From the NCBI GenBank assembly GCA_049670505.1, contig JBATTK010000081.1, positions 1 through 49,834 of the forward strand: a stretch of DNA of 49,834 bases. The letters run 5' to 3'. This stretch comes from JBATTK01 sp049670505 (GTDB lineage Bacteria; Bacteroidota; Bacteroidia; Flavobacteriales; Flavobacteriaceae). Within the stretch, counting starts at the first letter, position 1; each line of letters begins with the position of its first letter. Shown here piece by piece: positions 16,598-24,952 of the stretch. The notes under the pieces were generated by a model. The model had not been told where the DNA came from. It did no database searches and worked only from the letters and a program-made list of their open reading frames with translations. A program made the translations under genes and the position numbers.

Positions 16598-16905
16598 ACG
16601 AGTTACTTTTTTTTTGGTTAAGATTAGGGCCTTGTTCTTCCCGATTACAATCGGTGGTAAAGAGCTTTTGGCTATTCAGTTAAATTTTAAAAGTAATTGC
16701 GCTTTATGAGCCCTTTCCTTTTTTAATTATGACCTAAAACTAGATAAAACAGCAGGATTCAAAAAAACATTGTTGTAAAACACCCCATTTGTGATGTCAA
16801 ATCATTGTTTTGTATTCTCAGATACAATAAAACCCATAAAATATAGTTGGAAGGGTTTTATATAGACGTTCTGAAGTTGATACATCACAAACCCGTTTAA
16901 ATAGA
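16598..16905. other. Inter-module region with inverted repeats
   Basis: There is no gene here. The stretch is the upstream region of sigma copy 1 and the area beyond the terminator of module 2. It has CCGATT/AATCGG at 16641-16654, TTGTAT/ATACAA at 16810-16827 and a 9-bp pair ATAAAACCC (16827-16835) with GGGTTTTAT (16853-16861). These could be structured leader RNA or operator sites for copy 1; no other signal is seen. Confidence 0.4.
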
Positions 16906-16945
16906 AAAAGGGAAACCTGTCATTAGTAGGACAGGTTTCCCTTTT
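16906..16945 (-). terminator. Strong terminator of sigma/47-aa module 2
   Basis: AAAAGGGAAACCTGTC at 16906-16921 pairs perfectly with GACAGGTTTCCCTTTT at 16930-16945, a 16-bp stem with an 8-nt loop. Read on the minus strand, a T-rich tract follows, 43 bases after the stop of the 47-residue gene copy 2. Confidence 0.9.
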
Positions 16946-16987
16946 ATATGAAGTAGTAGTATTTTCCTAAACGGAAATAATCGCGTC

Positions 16988-17131
16988 TTAATTCACATTA
17001 CCTTCAAACGTTATACCTTTATGATTTGTTACATGTAAAGATTTAGAAAAGTTCAGTAAAAACTGTACTGTTTCCTGTTGAGCGTTTACAAGTTCACATG
17101 TTTCGACACTTTCTGAGTAATTTTTTTCCAT
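16988..17131 (-). CDS. 47-residue protein of the sigma-factor module, copy 2
   Basis: ATG at 17131-17129 to TAA at 16990-16988 encodes 47 residues. It keeps the ETVQFLLNFSKSL core of copy 1 and the TC pair, while the rest has changed more (27 of 47 identical). The faster change compared with its sigma factor suggests relaxed or diversifying surfaces around a fixed core helix. It ends before a strong terminator, so sigma factor and small protein form a closed two-gene unit. No function is known. Confidence 0.85.
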   Translation of the reverse strand: MEKNYSESVETCELVNAQQETVQFLLNFSKSLHVTNHKGITFEGNVN

Positions 17132-17201
17132 ATGCTTAATTGGTTACATTAAAATAACGCAACTAAGATGGAAATAGTGATTCTACTCGACCTAGTCCCT
17201 A

Positions 17202-17783
17202 TTAATTCGTTAAAACAATATTATTCTTTTCTATAATCTTTCGAAGATTGATAAGGGCATACCGCATCCTTCCCAATGCCGTATTTATGCTAACGCCCGT
17301 ATTTTCGGAAATTTCCTTGAAACTCATGTCCTTATAGATACGCATTAAAAGGACCTCTTTTTGATCTTGGGGAAGCTCTTGGATAAGATACTTAAGATCC
17401 GATTCTATCTGATCTTTGATAATCTGTCTTTCCGCATTCAATTTTTCATCACAGATAACGGAAAAAATATTAAAATCGTCACTCCCCTCAAACTTGGGAA
17501 GACGTCTGTTTTTTCTATAATAATCTATAATAAGGTTGTGGGCTATTCGCATGACCCACGGTAAAAACTTACCTTCTTCATTATAGGAACCTCTCTTTAG
17601 CGTCCGTATGACCTTAATAAAGGTATCTTGAAAAATGTCCTCGGTAATATCACGGTCCATCACTTTAGAATAAATAAAACTAGTAATGCGCTGATTATGC
17701 TTGTTAATGAGGGTCTCTAGAGCTCTTTCGTCTCCAGCGATGTATTCTTTGATTAAAAATGAATCGTTAATTTGTAGTTCCAT
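17202..17783 (-). CDS. Sigma-70 family (ECF-type) RNA polymerase sigma factor, copy 2
   Basis: This 193-residue paralogue of copy 1 has intact region 2 and region 4 motifs, and most changes are conservative. The HTH NTGVSINTALGRMRYALINL is identical in both copies, so both probably read the same or a very similar -35 element. A TATATTTG -7 box (minus strand, 17913-17906) predicts a leader of about 115 nt with a 9-bp hairpin. The gene is divergent from uvrA. The tandem copies may give dosage, different timing or different partner peptides. Confidence 0.93.
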   Translation of the reverse strand: MELQINDSFLIKEYIAGDERALETLINKHNQRITSFIYSKVMDRDITEDIFQDTFIKVIRTLKRGSYNEEGKFLPWVMRIAHNLIIDYYRKNRRLPKFEGSDDFNIFSVICDEKLNAERQIIKDQIESDLKYLIQELPQDQKEVLLMRIYKDMSFKEISENTGVSINTALGRMRYALINLRKIIEKNNIVLTN

Positions 17784-17813
17784 ACGTATTACTTTTTCTG
17801 GTTAAAATTAGGG

Positions 17814-17835
17814 GTCCTTTTCAGTGGAAAAGGAC
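17814..17835 (-). promoter_or_regulatory. Leader hairpin upstream of sigma copy 2
   Basis: GTCCTTTTC at 17814-17822 pairs perfectly with GAAAAGGAC at 17827-17835 around a 4-nt loop, in the predicted 5' untranslated region of sigma copy 2 about 31 bases before its ATG. It may regulate translation or RNA stability, or be a protein-binding palindrome. Confidence 0.5.
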
Positions 17836-17905
17836 GTAGGGTCTTTAGGCTAATTTTAAAAAAGTAATGGTCTTCGTATAGGCGTATTAACGTTTTATTA
17901 TAAGT

Positions 17906-17913
17906 CAAATATA
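17906..17913 (-). promoter_or_regulatory. -7 box TATATTTG for sigma copy 2
   Basis: Read on the minus strand, positions 17913-17906 give TATATTTG, matching TAnnTTTG. It lies in the divergent region shared with uvrA. Confidence 0.5.
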
Positions 17914-18005
17914 GAAAAAATATAATATCCCGAACAAAAATTGTTGCGATATAAAATAATTAAGAGGTTAGATACGGGATAATCGCTATTGAAATGTACA
18001 AGTTG

Positions 18006-18013
18006 TATCTTTG
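18006..18013 (+). promoter_or_regulatory. -7 box TATCTTTG for uvrA
   Basis: TATCTTTG matches TAnnTTTG exactly. It lies inside the longest possible uvrA frame, which means the longer frame's N-terminus is probably not translated and the TTG at 18037 is the real start. Confidence 0.55.
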
Positions 18014-18036
18014 CCAACTTAAATACGAGTATAACC

Positions 18037-20811
18037 TTGATTACAGACGTAAATCCTAAAGAAAATATTATCATTAAGGGGGCAAAATTGCATAATCTAA
18101 AGGATATAGATGTTGTAATTCCCAGAAATAAATTGGTAGTGATTACCGGGCTATCGGGCTCTGGAAAATCCAGTTTGGCCTTTGATACACTATACGCCGA
18201 AGGACAGCGGCGCTATGTAGAAAGTCTTTCTTCCTACGCCCGGCAATTTTTGGGAAAACTACACAAACCCAAAGTAGATTATATAAAAGGTATAGCACCC
18301 GCCATTGCCATAGAACAAAAGGTAAATTCTACAAATCCAAGGTCTACCGTAGGCACAACAACTGAGATTTATGACTATCTAAAACTGCTATACGCCCGGA
18401 TTGGAAAGACCATTTCCCCCATATCCGGGAAAGTAGTAAAAAAACATACCGTAACCGATGTAGTAGGTCATATTAGAAAATTCGATGAAGGAACAAAACT
18501 ACTGCTGTTGGCCCCCATTGTCATTAAAGAAGACCGGGATCCAATAAAATCCCTTCAAATGTTTGCCAAGCAGGGGTATGCGAGGATTAAGTATAAAGGT
18601 GAAGTTATCCGCATAGATGATAGTATTACCAGTATAGATAGGGAGTTTCATTTGGTATTGGATAGAATTATAGTCAAAGATGACGAAGATTTTTATAATA
18701 GATTGGCCAATGCTATAGATACCGCTTTTTTCGAAGGGAAAGGAGAATGCATAATAGAGGAGTTGGAAAGTGGTAATCAAGCCAGATTTAGCAATAAGTT
18801 TGAACTGGATGGGATGAAGTTCCTAGAACCCAACGTACATCTCTTCAGTTTTAATAATCCTTATGGCGCATGTCCCAAATGCGAAGGGTATGGTGATGTT
18901 ATTGGAATAGATGAGGATCTGGTAATTCCGAATACATCTTTATCTATCTATGATAGTGCTGTATTTCCTTGGCGTGGGGAAAGTATGGGATGGTACAGAG
19001 ATCAATTGGTCAATTCCGCATATAAATTTGATTTCCCCATTCACAAACCGTGGTTTGAGTTAAATGAGGAACAAAAAAATCTGGTGTGGGAAGGTAACGA
19101 TCATTTTATAGGAATACATAAGTTTTTCCAAAGCTTGGAGGAAAAAAGCTATAAAATTCAAAATAGGGTAATGCTGTCCCGTTACCGCGGAAAGACAAAA
19201 TGTAGTCTTTGTAAAGGTAGGCGTTTAAGAAAAGAAACCGACTATGTAAAAGTTGCTGATATAGCCATCTCGGAACTTGTAGAATTACCCATTGTAAAAC
19301 TCGAAACATTTTTTAATGAAATTTCCTTAAATAAAAATGATGCGCAAATAGCCAATCGTCTTTTAAAGGAAATCAAGAGCAGATTAGGTTTTTTGAGCAA
19401 AGTGGGATTAAGTTATTTGACCCTTAACAGAAAATCAAATACACTATCCGGTGGAGAAAGTCAACGAATCAACCTGGCCACGTCCCTAGGCAGTAGTTTG
19501 GTGGGTTCCATGTATATTCTAGATGAACCCAGTATTGGCCTACACCCCAAGGATACGGAGAATTTAATCACTGTGTTGCAATCACTTCGCGATCTCGGCA
19601 ATACCGTAATCGTGGTAGAACACGATGAGGATATTATGAAAGCGGCAGATGAAGTTATAGATATCGGTCCAGAGGCAGGTACCCATGGCGGAGAAGTGGT
19701 AGCACATGGTCCGCTAGATGAGATTATAAAATCCTCGTCGCTCACGGCGGGTTATTTAAATGGTACCATTGAAATAGCAGTGCCCGCGCAACGCAGGACT
19801 TCTAAAAATTACGTCAGCATAACAGGTGCGCGGGAAAACAATCTTAAAAACATAGACGTTACTTTTCCATTGAATATGTTGACTGTTATTACCGGTGTGT
19901 CGGGAAGTGGGAAAAGTACTTTGGTCAAAAAAATATTGTATCCCATTATATTAAAGGAAGTTGGGGGGTACGGTGAAAAAGCCGGTCAGTTCACGCGGGT
20001 AGAGGGAAAATATCAATCCATAAAACATGTGGAATTCGTGGATCAAAATCCTATAGGAAGATCATCGCGCTCCAACCCTGTAACCTATATAAAGGCCTAT
20101 GACGATATACGCGCACTGTTTGCATCCCAAAAATTAAGTAAGCTAAGAGGTTATCAGGCCAAACACTTTTCTTTTAACGTAGATGGCGGAAGGTGCGAAA
20201 AGTGTAAGGGAGAAGGTGAAATCACTGTAGAGATGCAGTTTATGGCCGATGTTCACTTGGAATGTGATGCTTGCGACGGAAAACGCTTTAAAAAGGAGGT
20301 GCTCGAAGTAAAATTCGAGGATGCCAATATAGATGACGTCCTGAATATGACCATTGACAATGCAATTGACTTCTTTCAAAAAAATCAGCAGACCAAAATC
20401 GTTACCAAATTAAAACCCTTGCAAGATGTAGGTCTGGGGTATGTTACCTTAGGACAGTCCTCCTCTACCCTTTCTGGAGGCGAGGCGCAACGTATAAAAC
20501 TGGCTTCATTTCTGGTCAAGGGCAGTACAAAGGATAAAGCCCTGTTTATTTTTGACGAACCCACTACCGGACTGCACTTTCACGACATTAAAAAATTATT
20601 GAAATCATTTGATGCGCTCATTGCTAGGGGACATTCCATTGTTGTTATAGAACACAATATTGATCTGATCAAGTGTGCGGACTATATTATTGATCTGGGA
20701 CTGGAAGGTGGAGAGCAAGGTGGTCAATTAATTGCGCAGGGTACGCCTGAAGAGGTAGCACAACATAAAAAGTCGAATACCGCGAAATATTTGAAAAACA
20801 AGCTACAGTAG
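18037..20811 (+). CDS. uvrA: UvrABC excinuclease subunit A
   Basis: The frame is open from 17989, but the start is placed at TTG 18037 (MITDVNPKENIIIKGAKLHN) because a promoter box lies just upstream and homologues start near here; this gives 924 residues. UvrA is a dimeric ABC-type ATPase that finds helix-distorting lesions and loads UvrB. Two Walker A sites (GLSGSGKS and GVSGSGKST), two ABC signatures (LSGGESQR, LSGGEAQR), and zinc-binding CxxC pairs (CPKCEGYGD, CSLCKGRR, CEKCKGEGE, CDACDGKR) are all present. It is alone on the plus strand and followed by heptamer array B. Confidence 0.97.
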   Translation: MITDVNPKENIIIKGAKLHNLKDIDVVIPRNKLVVITGLSGSGKSSLAFDTLYAEGQRRYVESLSSYARQFLGKLHKPKVDYIKGIAPAIAIEQKVNSTNPRSTVGTTTEIYDYLKLLYARIGKTISPISGKVVKKHTVTDVVGHIRKFDEGTKLLLLAPIVIKEDRDPIKSLQMFAKQGYARIKYKGEVIRIDDSITSIDREFHLVLDRIIVKDDEDFYNRLANAIDTAFFEGKGECIIEELESGNQARFSNKFELDGMKFLEPNVHLFSFNNPYGACPKCEGYGDVIGIDEDLVIPNTSLSIYDSAVFPWRGESMGWYRDQLVNSAYKFDFPIHKPWFELNEEQKNLVWEGNDHFIGIHKFFQSLEEKSYKIQNRVMLSRYRGKTKCSLCKGRRLRKETDYVKVADIAISELVELPIVKLETFFNEISLNKNDAQIANRLLKEIKSRLGFLSKVGLSYLTLNRKSNTLSGGESQRINLATSLGSSLVGSMYILDEPSIGLHPKDTENLITVLQSLRDLGNTVIVVEHDEDIMKAADEVIDIGPEAGTHGGEVVAHGPLDEIIKSSSLTAGYLNGTIEIAVPAQRRTSKNYVSITGARENNLKNIDVTFPLNMLTVITGVSGSGKSTLVKKILYPIILKEVGGYGEKAGQFTRVEGKYQSIKHVEFVDQNPIGRSSRSNPVTYIKAYDDIRALFASQKLSKLRGYQAKHFSFNVDGGRCEKCKGEGEITVEMQFMADVHLECDACDGKRFKKEVLEVKFEDANIDDVLNMTIDNAIDFFQKNQQTKIVTKLKPLQDVGLGYVTLGQSSSTLSGGEAQRIKLASFLVKGSTKDKALFIFDEPTTGLHFHDIKKLLKSFDALIARGHSIVVIEHNIDLIKCADYIIDLGLEGGEQGGQLIAQGTPEEVAQHKKSNTAKYLKNKLQ

Positions 20812-20849
20812 CATCGGTGCCGTCAAATTCCAAGGTTTTAAAACGATAG

Positions 20850-21192
20850 AGTATTCAGTGTTCAGCTTCCAGTGTCCAGTCTTTCGTCTTTTCTCTTTCA
20901 TCTTTTGTCTCTTTTCCCTTGTCTTTGGAAGATAGTCTTCAGAAAATAGTGACGATCGTCCGCGGTCATATCGTTTCCAACTTCCAGCATCCTGCTTCCA
21001 GTATTCAGTTTCTGGTTTCTTGTTTCTGGAATTTGTGTTTCGGGTTTTGGAATTTGATCTCCAGTGTCCAGTCTTTCGTCTTTTCTCTTTCATCTTTTGT
21101 CTCTTTTCCCTTGTCTTTGGAAGATAGTCTTCAGAAAATAGTGACGATCGTCCTCGGCCATATCGTTTCCAACTTCCAGCATCCAGTATTCA
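20850..21192. repeat. Large degenerate heptamer array B with a 124-bp direct repeat
   Basis: The 717-bp gap between uvrA and the gene at 21529 has no credible gene. From 20850 it is built of 7-base units in the opposite orientation to the other arrays (forms like AGTATTC, TCCAGTA, TCTGGTT). A 124-bp segment at 20869-20992 recurs at 21061-21184 with only two mismatches, so one duplication is recent; the offset is 192 bp, which is not a multiple of seven. The block CTGAAGACTATCTTCC (reverse strand) also occurs in arrays A and C. The rest of the gap, 21193-21460, shows nothing I can name. Confidence 0.88.
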
Positions 21193-21460
21193 ATAGGTAG
21201 TAGGTCCTTAGTTCAGCAAACAGGCTTTATAGATAATTTTGCGAAAGGAAGATCGAGGTAAACTTCGCAGTAGTATTCAGTAATAAAAACCCCCTTACCG
21301 AAAACTGCCTAGGAATAAAACTTTTCAGAAAATATAAGGGTTTTAACGGGCGATGCAGACCAACGAAAGCACATCTAAAGATGAACCCGTTAATATTCTG
21401 TTTTAAAAAATACATTTTAATAGTTTGATTATTAGTTATTTAAGATTTTATCTAAATTTC

Positions 21461-21476
21461 TGGCACGCTGTTTGGT
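21461..21476 (+). promoter_or_regulatory. Sigma-54-like promoter (-24/-12)
   Basis: TGGCACG-N4-TTGGT matches the sigma-54 consensus TGGCACG-N4-TTGCW with one mismatch at the C of the -12 element and exact spacing. It lies 52 bases before the ATG at 21529, and the predicted start near 21487 coincides with a hairpin. No TAnnTTTG box competes nearby. Confidence 0.55.
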
Positions 21477-21486
21477 ATATACCTTT

Positions 21487-21508
21487 CGAATGTGAGTAGT
21501 TACATTCG
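21487..21508 (+). promoter_or_regulatory. Hairpin at the predicted 5' end of the mRNA
   Basis: CGAATGT at 21487-21493 pairs with ACATTCG at 21502-21508 over an 8-nt loop. If the sigma-54-like promoter is used, the transcript would begin with this hairpin, which could protect the mRNA 5' end; a DNA operator is the alternative. Confidence 0.45.
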
Positions 21509-21528
21509 GAAATTTAAAACCTTATATC

Positions 21529-22791
21529 ATGAGAAACTTAGTACTCCTTTTTACGGCACTCATTTTAGGTACCTCCAGTACCGTTGCCAGTACAACAGAA
21601 GATAAGGTTGCAACACGCAATGCTTATAGATACAACAATTCTTTCATCTTTGTTGAGAACGGCGTTACGTTTTCAGTATATCCGGATGGCGAATTTGACT
21701 TTTATATTGACAATAGGGTGAATGTTGGTGCCAACGTCAACTTTGGCCGTACGAATATCACTTTAAATTCAGGTTTTGATTATAGCCCCTTTACGCAATA
21801 CGATGATTACGGAGCTGTGATCCAGGTAGAAAATGTGCCTATTTTCTATGACTTTTATGGGCGCGTTTCCCAAATAGGGGATGTTACCATCGCGTACAGA
21901 AATAATAGGGTACGTAGTGTTGGTGGACTTTTTGTATTCTACAATAACAGGGGATTTTATGACTACCATACGGGATTCATCAATATCTATAACAGACATT
22001 ATGTATACCGTCCGTTTCATAGGTTCTTTGCCAGACCGGCCGTTGGGTTTTGCTTAGTATACAACAGACCTTACAGACAGTTTTATAACCCGGTCCGATT
22101 CACCTATTTCAGACCGTACCGAAACAATTTCAGGCGAACATATGCCAGAATAGGTCACCGTTATGATTACAATAGAAATTTTAATAGAAGATCGGCAATC
22201 TATAGAAATGATAGAAGAGTAGCGGTACGCGAAAATAGATCTAGAAGGAACGATGGTCTTAGAACAAATAGAAGAGTCGCTACAAGAAACGATGTAGCTA
22301 GAAGTAATAGGAATGTGGCCAGACGAAATGATACCGGAAGAAATAATAGGACCGTGGAACGTAGTACCGTAAGAAGGTCCAACAATACAGGTAGGCAAAC
22401 GGTTAGTAGAACTACTACTAGACAAAACGGTACAGTGGACAGGAGCAGAACGGTCCGCAACGGAAATACCAGATCAACAAGGCCTACCGCAAACAGAACG
22501 GTAACACAGCGGCAGGTTAAGACTACTCCTAGGAGTAAAACGGTAACTAGAAGTACAACTACTTATAAAAAGGCGCAGAGCAGACCTACCAATGGCAGAT
22601 CGGTAAAAAGTAGTAGTACCAGAACACAAAGAACAGTTGCCTCTAGGTCTAGTAGCGGTAGAAGTTCCAAAGGGTCAAATATTTCCCAAAGGAGTTCTTC
22701 TAACAGGACGGTAAAGAAAGCGCCCTCTAGAAGTAGCAGTAGCGAGAGTTCTAAAAGAAGTAGCTCTAGAAGCAGTTCTAGAAGGCAATAA
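21529..22791 (+). CDS. Exported protein with Tyr/Asn/Arg-rich N-domain and Arg/Ser/Thr-rich low-complexity tail
   Basis: The 420-residue protein has a signal peptide (about residues 1-20). Residues 25-170 form a beta-rich domain rich in Tyr, Phe and Asn, with strands like FSVYPDGEFDFYID and RNNRVRSVGGLFVFYNNRG. After about residue 185 the sequence becomes almost entirely Arg, Ser, Asn, Thr and Lys, with repeated NRR, RTV and SSR steps and a final SSSRSSSRRQ, giving a very high positive charge. I know similar Flavobacteriia proteins only as hypothetical. An envelope or extracellular role binding polyanions is inference. A sigma-54-like promoter precedes it and a strong terminator follows. Confidence 0.75.
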   Translation: MRNLVLLFTALILGTSSTVASTTEDKVATRNAYRYNNSFIFVENGVTFSVYPDGEFDFYIDNRVNVGANVNFGRTNITLNSGFDYSPFTQYDDYGAVIQVENVPIFYDFYGRVSQIGDVTIAYRNNRVRSVGGLFVFYNNRGFYDYHTGFINIYNRHYVYRPFHRFFARPAVGFCLVYNRPYRQFYNPVRFTYFRPYRNNFRRTYARIGHRYDYNRNFNRRSAIYRNDRRVAVRENRSRRNDGLRTNRRVATRNDVARSNRNVARRNDTGRNNRTVERSTVRRSNNTGRQTVSRTTTRQNGTVDRSRTVRNGNTRSTRPTANRTVTQRQVKTTPRSKTVTRSTTTYKKAQSRPTNGRSVKSSSTRTQRTVASRSSSGRSSKGSNISQRSSSNRTVKKAPSRSSSSESSKRSSSRSSSRRQ

Positions 22792-22819
22792 AGATAGTTT
22801 TTAGGTTGGTTAGTTGTTT

Positions 22820-22858
22820 AGCCCCGTAGCAAATTTGTTTGTTGCGGGGCTTTTTTTT
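22820..22858 (+). terminator. Intrinsic terminator
   Basis: AGCCCCG at 22820-22826 pairs with CGGGGCT at 22845-22851, with further weak pairing in the loop, followed by a run of eight T. It ends the gene at 21529. Confidence 0.9.
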
Positions 22859-22878
22859 CGGTCCTAGATGCATCATTA

Positions 22879-23412
22879 TTATTTCTCCGGTAAATACGTT
22901 TTTGGTATAGGATTCTCCTGGGATTCTTGAGTCCAGTAAATATTAATGATCCACCAGCGTGTACCATCGTTCAATAATTGTATACTGTTGATTCCCCTCA
23001 TGAACGGCTTGTCATCCGCTTCGCTTTTAAAGGATTCATACGTACTGAATATGTGGGTTATATTTCCAAAAGTGTTTACAGACCTATGAATTTCCTTTTC
23101 AAAGAAACCATTTTCTACCAGCCACTTTCCCGAGCTACCGATGTAATCATCAGGGGTCATATAGCGGGCGGTATATAAGCCATCCTTGTTCTTTCCCGTA
23201 GGAATTAGTTTAGCGTCCGGGTGAAATAACGACTTCATGAGTTCCCAATCCCGTTCCTCTCCCTTTTCACCTGAAATCACCGAGTAGAGTGTTGTGATTA
23301 TGCCATCTAAGGTACTTACGGTATTTTCATGCTTTTCAACGGACGACTGGCCCCACGTTCCAATAGAAAAGATACATACTGCAACAATTGATAGAAAGAT
23401 ACTTTTTTTCAT
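22879..23412 (-). CDS. Exported NTF2/SnoaL-like domain protein
   Basis: The 177-residue protein has a clear signal peptide (KKSIFLSIVAVCIFSIGTWGQ). The mature part runs LDGIITTLYSVISGEKGEER, RDWELMKSLFHPDAKLIPTG and ends in GTRWWIINIYWTQESQ, which is the cone-shaped NTF2-like fold with its typical W-x-I-x-x-x-Y end. Such proteins bind small molecules or act as enzymes; no catalytic set is evident. It is a single gene, convergent with the basic exported protein across a terminator. Confidence 0.75.
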   Translation of the reverse strand: MKKSIFLSIVAVCIFSIGTWGQSSVEKHENTVSTLDGIITTLYSVISGEKGEERDWELMKSLFHPDAKLIPTGKNKDGLYTARYMTPDDYIGSSGKWLVENGFFEKEIHRSVNTFGNITHIFSTYESFKSEADDKPFMRGINSIQLLNDGTRWWIINIYWTQESQENPIPKTYLPEK

Positions 23413-23497
23413 AATTATTAGTTTTATTGCGGTTAATTACTAATAAATATAATGGATAAAGATTAGTATTGATCTTTATGTGCACAGTATCATTGGC

Positions 23498-24952
23498 TTA
23501 TCTCCCTAAAAACTTGGATAATGCCCTTAAAACATCCTCGGATATCTTAAATCGATATAAAACTCCAATGTACATCACAACTATAATGATACTCTTTAGG
23601 GCTATATTCACTATGGGATGAAACGTAAACTGTAGAAAGTAAAAAAGAGCACCCATCAGTAATAATAAAGACAGCACCTTAAAAGTTTCACCCGTAAAAG
23701 GTTGGATATCAAATTTTAGTTTTACGTAAAGAAACTTAACGATATTATAGATACAGATTGCTAAAAACGTTGCATAGGCGGCACCTTCGATACCATACTT
23801 TGGTATGAGCCATAAATTAAATAGGATCGTCAGCACTGCCAGTACTACGCCCATAAGCAAAACGGCCCTATAGTATTCGGAATTATAGAGAATAGCATTG
23901 TTGTTTCCCAAAAGCGCATCAAAAACCTTGGCAAGTCCTATTAAAAACACGATGATGAATCCGCCGCGATAAGACACGGGTAGTAGGCTATACAAATCGT
24001 TTAGATTCAACACAATTAGCACAAATAACAGTCCGGAAATAATAAACAAGGTCAACGAACTTTTTTGATAGAGCTTCCGCAAGGCCGGATAATCCTTTTT
24101 ATTCAAAATCTGTGCCGTCAGCGGATATGTAATTTGATGCATTGCCCTGGACGGTACGGCAATCACCATAGCAATAAAACCCGCAACGCTATAGTAGGCC
24201 ACATTCTCTATCTGTATAAATTGATTGATCATAAACTTATCTACTTCCAACAGAACAACGGCCGTAGAACCACCAAGAATAATCAAGGTGCTGTAGGTTA
24301 AAATAGCAGATGTGTTCTTTGGAAAGTTAAGTTGTAATTTGGGCATTTTAAGGCTATAGGCATATACCTTCATTGCAAGGGTACGCAACATGTAAAGTGC
24401 TACCAGGGCCTTTAAAAAAGTTGCTACCGTAATGGTATCAAAATACACTAGAAACAACAATACCATTACCCCTGCACGTACAAAGACTTCTTTTAGGAAA
24501 TTACCGAAAACCGATTTCATATGCACCTTTCCCCATGCATAAAAGACTTCAAAATAGGCCATGGCCAGGCCAATCAAAAAGATATACCATACGTAGTCTT
24601 CTACAATAGCATTTTTACGGGCCAAAAAAACACTAATGGTATCATAGGCAAAATAGCTAATAACCGCTATGGGAACCACCAACAAAAGGGGCAGTAAAAG
24701 CATAAGGTTCAAAAATGCACTGGTATCCTTGGGATTGTCAAAACTACTATAATATTTCACCAGGGTATTCGGTACGCCAAAAGCCAATAAGGGCATTAAA
24801 ATGGTAGCAGTGGACAAAAGTACGCCTACCAATCCATAATATTCGTCCGTTAAAAAACGGGTATATAAAAACAACGTGTTTATGGCCCCTATCCCAAAAC
24901 CGAGGTAGGTAATCATAAGGTTGGTCAATGACTGTCTTAGAACTATTCCCAT
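23498..24952 (-). CDS. Oligosaccharide flippase (Wzx/MATE-like)
   Basis: The protein has 484 residues with about 14 hydrophobic helices throughout, few charged loops, and the family's N-terminal pattern (LRQSLTNLMITYLGFGIGAI). It belongs to the MOP superfamily of polysaccharide exporters, which move undecaprenyl-linked sugars across the inner membrane. It is the last gene of a minus-strand run; its start overlaps the end of the glycosyltransferase gene by ten bases, which indicates translational coupling. Confidence 0.88.
   Translation of the reverse strand: MGIVLRQSLTNLMITYLGFGIGAINTLFLYTRFLTDEYYGLVGVLLSTATILMPLLAFGVPNTLVKYYSSFDNPKDTSAFLNLMLLLPLLLVVPIAVISYFAYDTISVFLARKNAIVEDYVWYIFLIGLAMAYFEVFYAWGKVHMKSVFGNFLKEVFVRAGVMVLLFLVYFDTITVATFLKALVALYMLRTLAMKVYAYSLKMPKLQLNFPKNTSAILTYSTLIILGGSTAVVLLEVDKFMINQFIQIENVAYYSVAGFIAMVIAVPSRAMHQITYPLTAQILNKKDYPALRKLYQKSSLTLFIISGLLFVLIVLNLNDLYSLLPVSYRGGFIIVFLIGLAKVFDALLGNNNAILYNSEYYRAVLLMGVVLAVLTILFNLWLIPKYGIEGAAYATFLAICIYNIVKFLYVKLKFDIQPFTGETFKVLSLLLLMGALFYFLQFTFHPIVNIALKSIIIVVMYIGVLYRFKISEDVLRALSKFLGR

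Noticed and set aside
20803..21200. ORFs on both strands inside heptamer array B
   Set aside because: They are made only of repeat units, show the same sequence twice because of the 124-bp duplication, and have no family resemblance.
22054..22460. Long antisense ORFs opposite the Arg/Ser-rich gene
   Set aside because: They mirror the low-complexity codon pattern of the plus-strand gene and have no start context or domain; the plus-strand protein has a signal peptide and a terminator.
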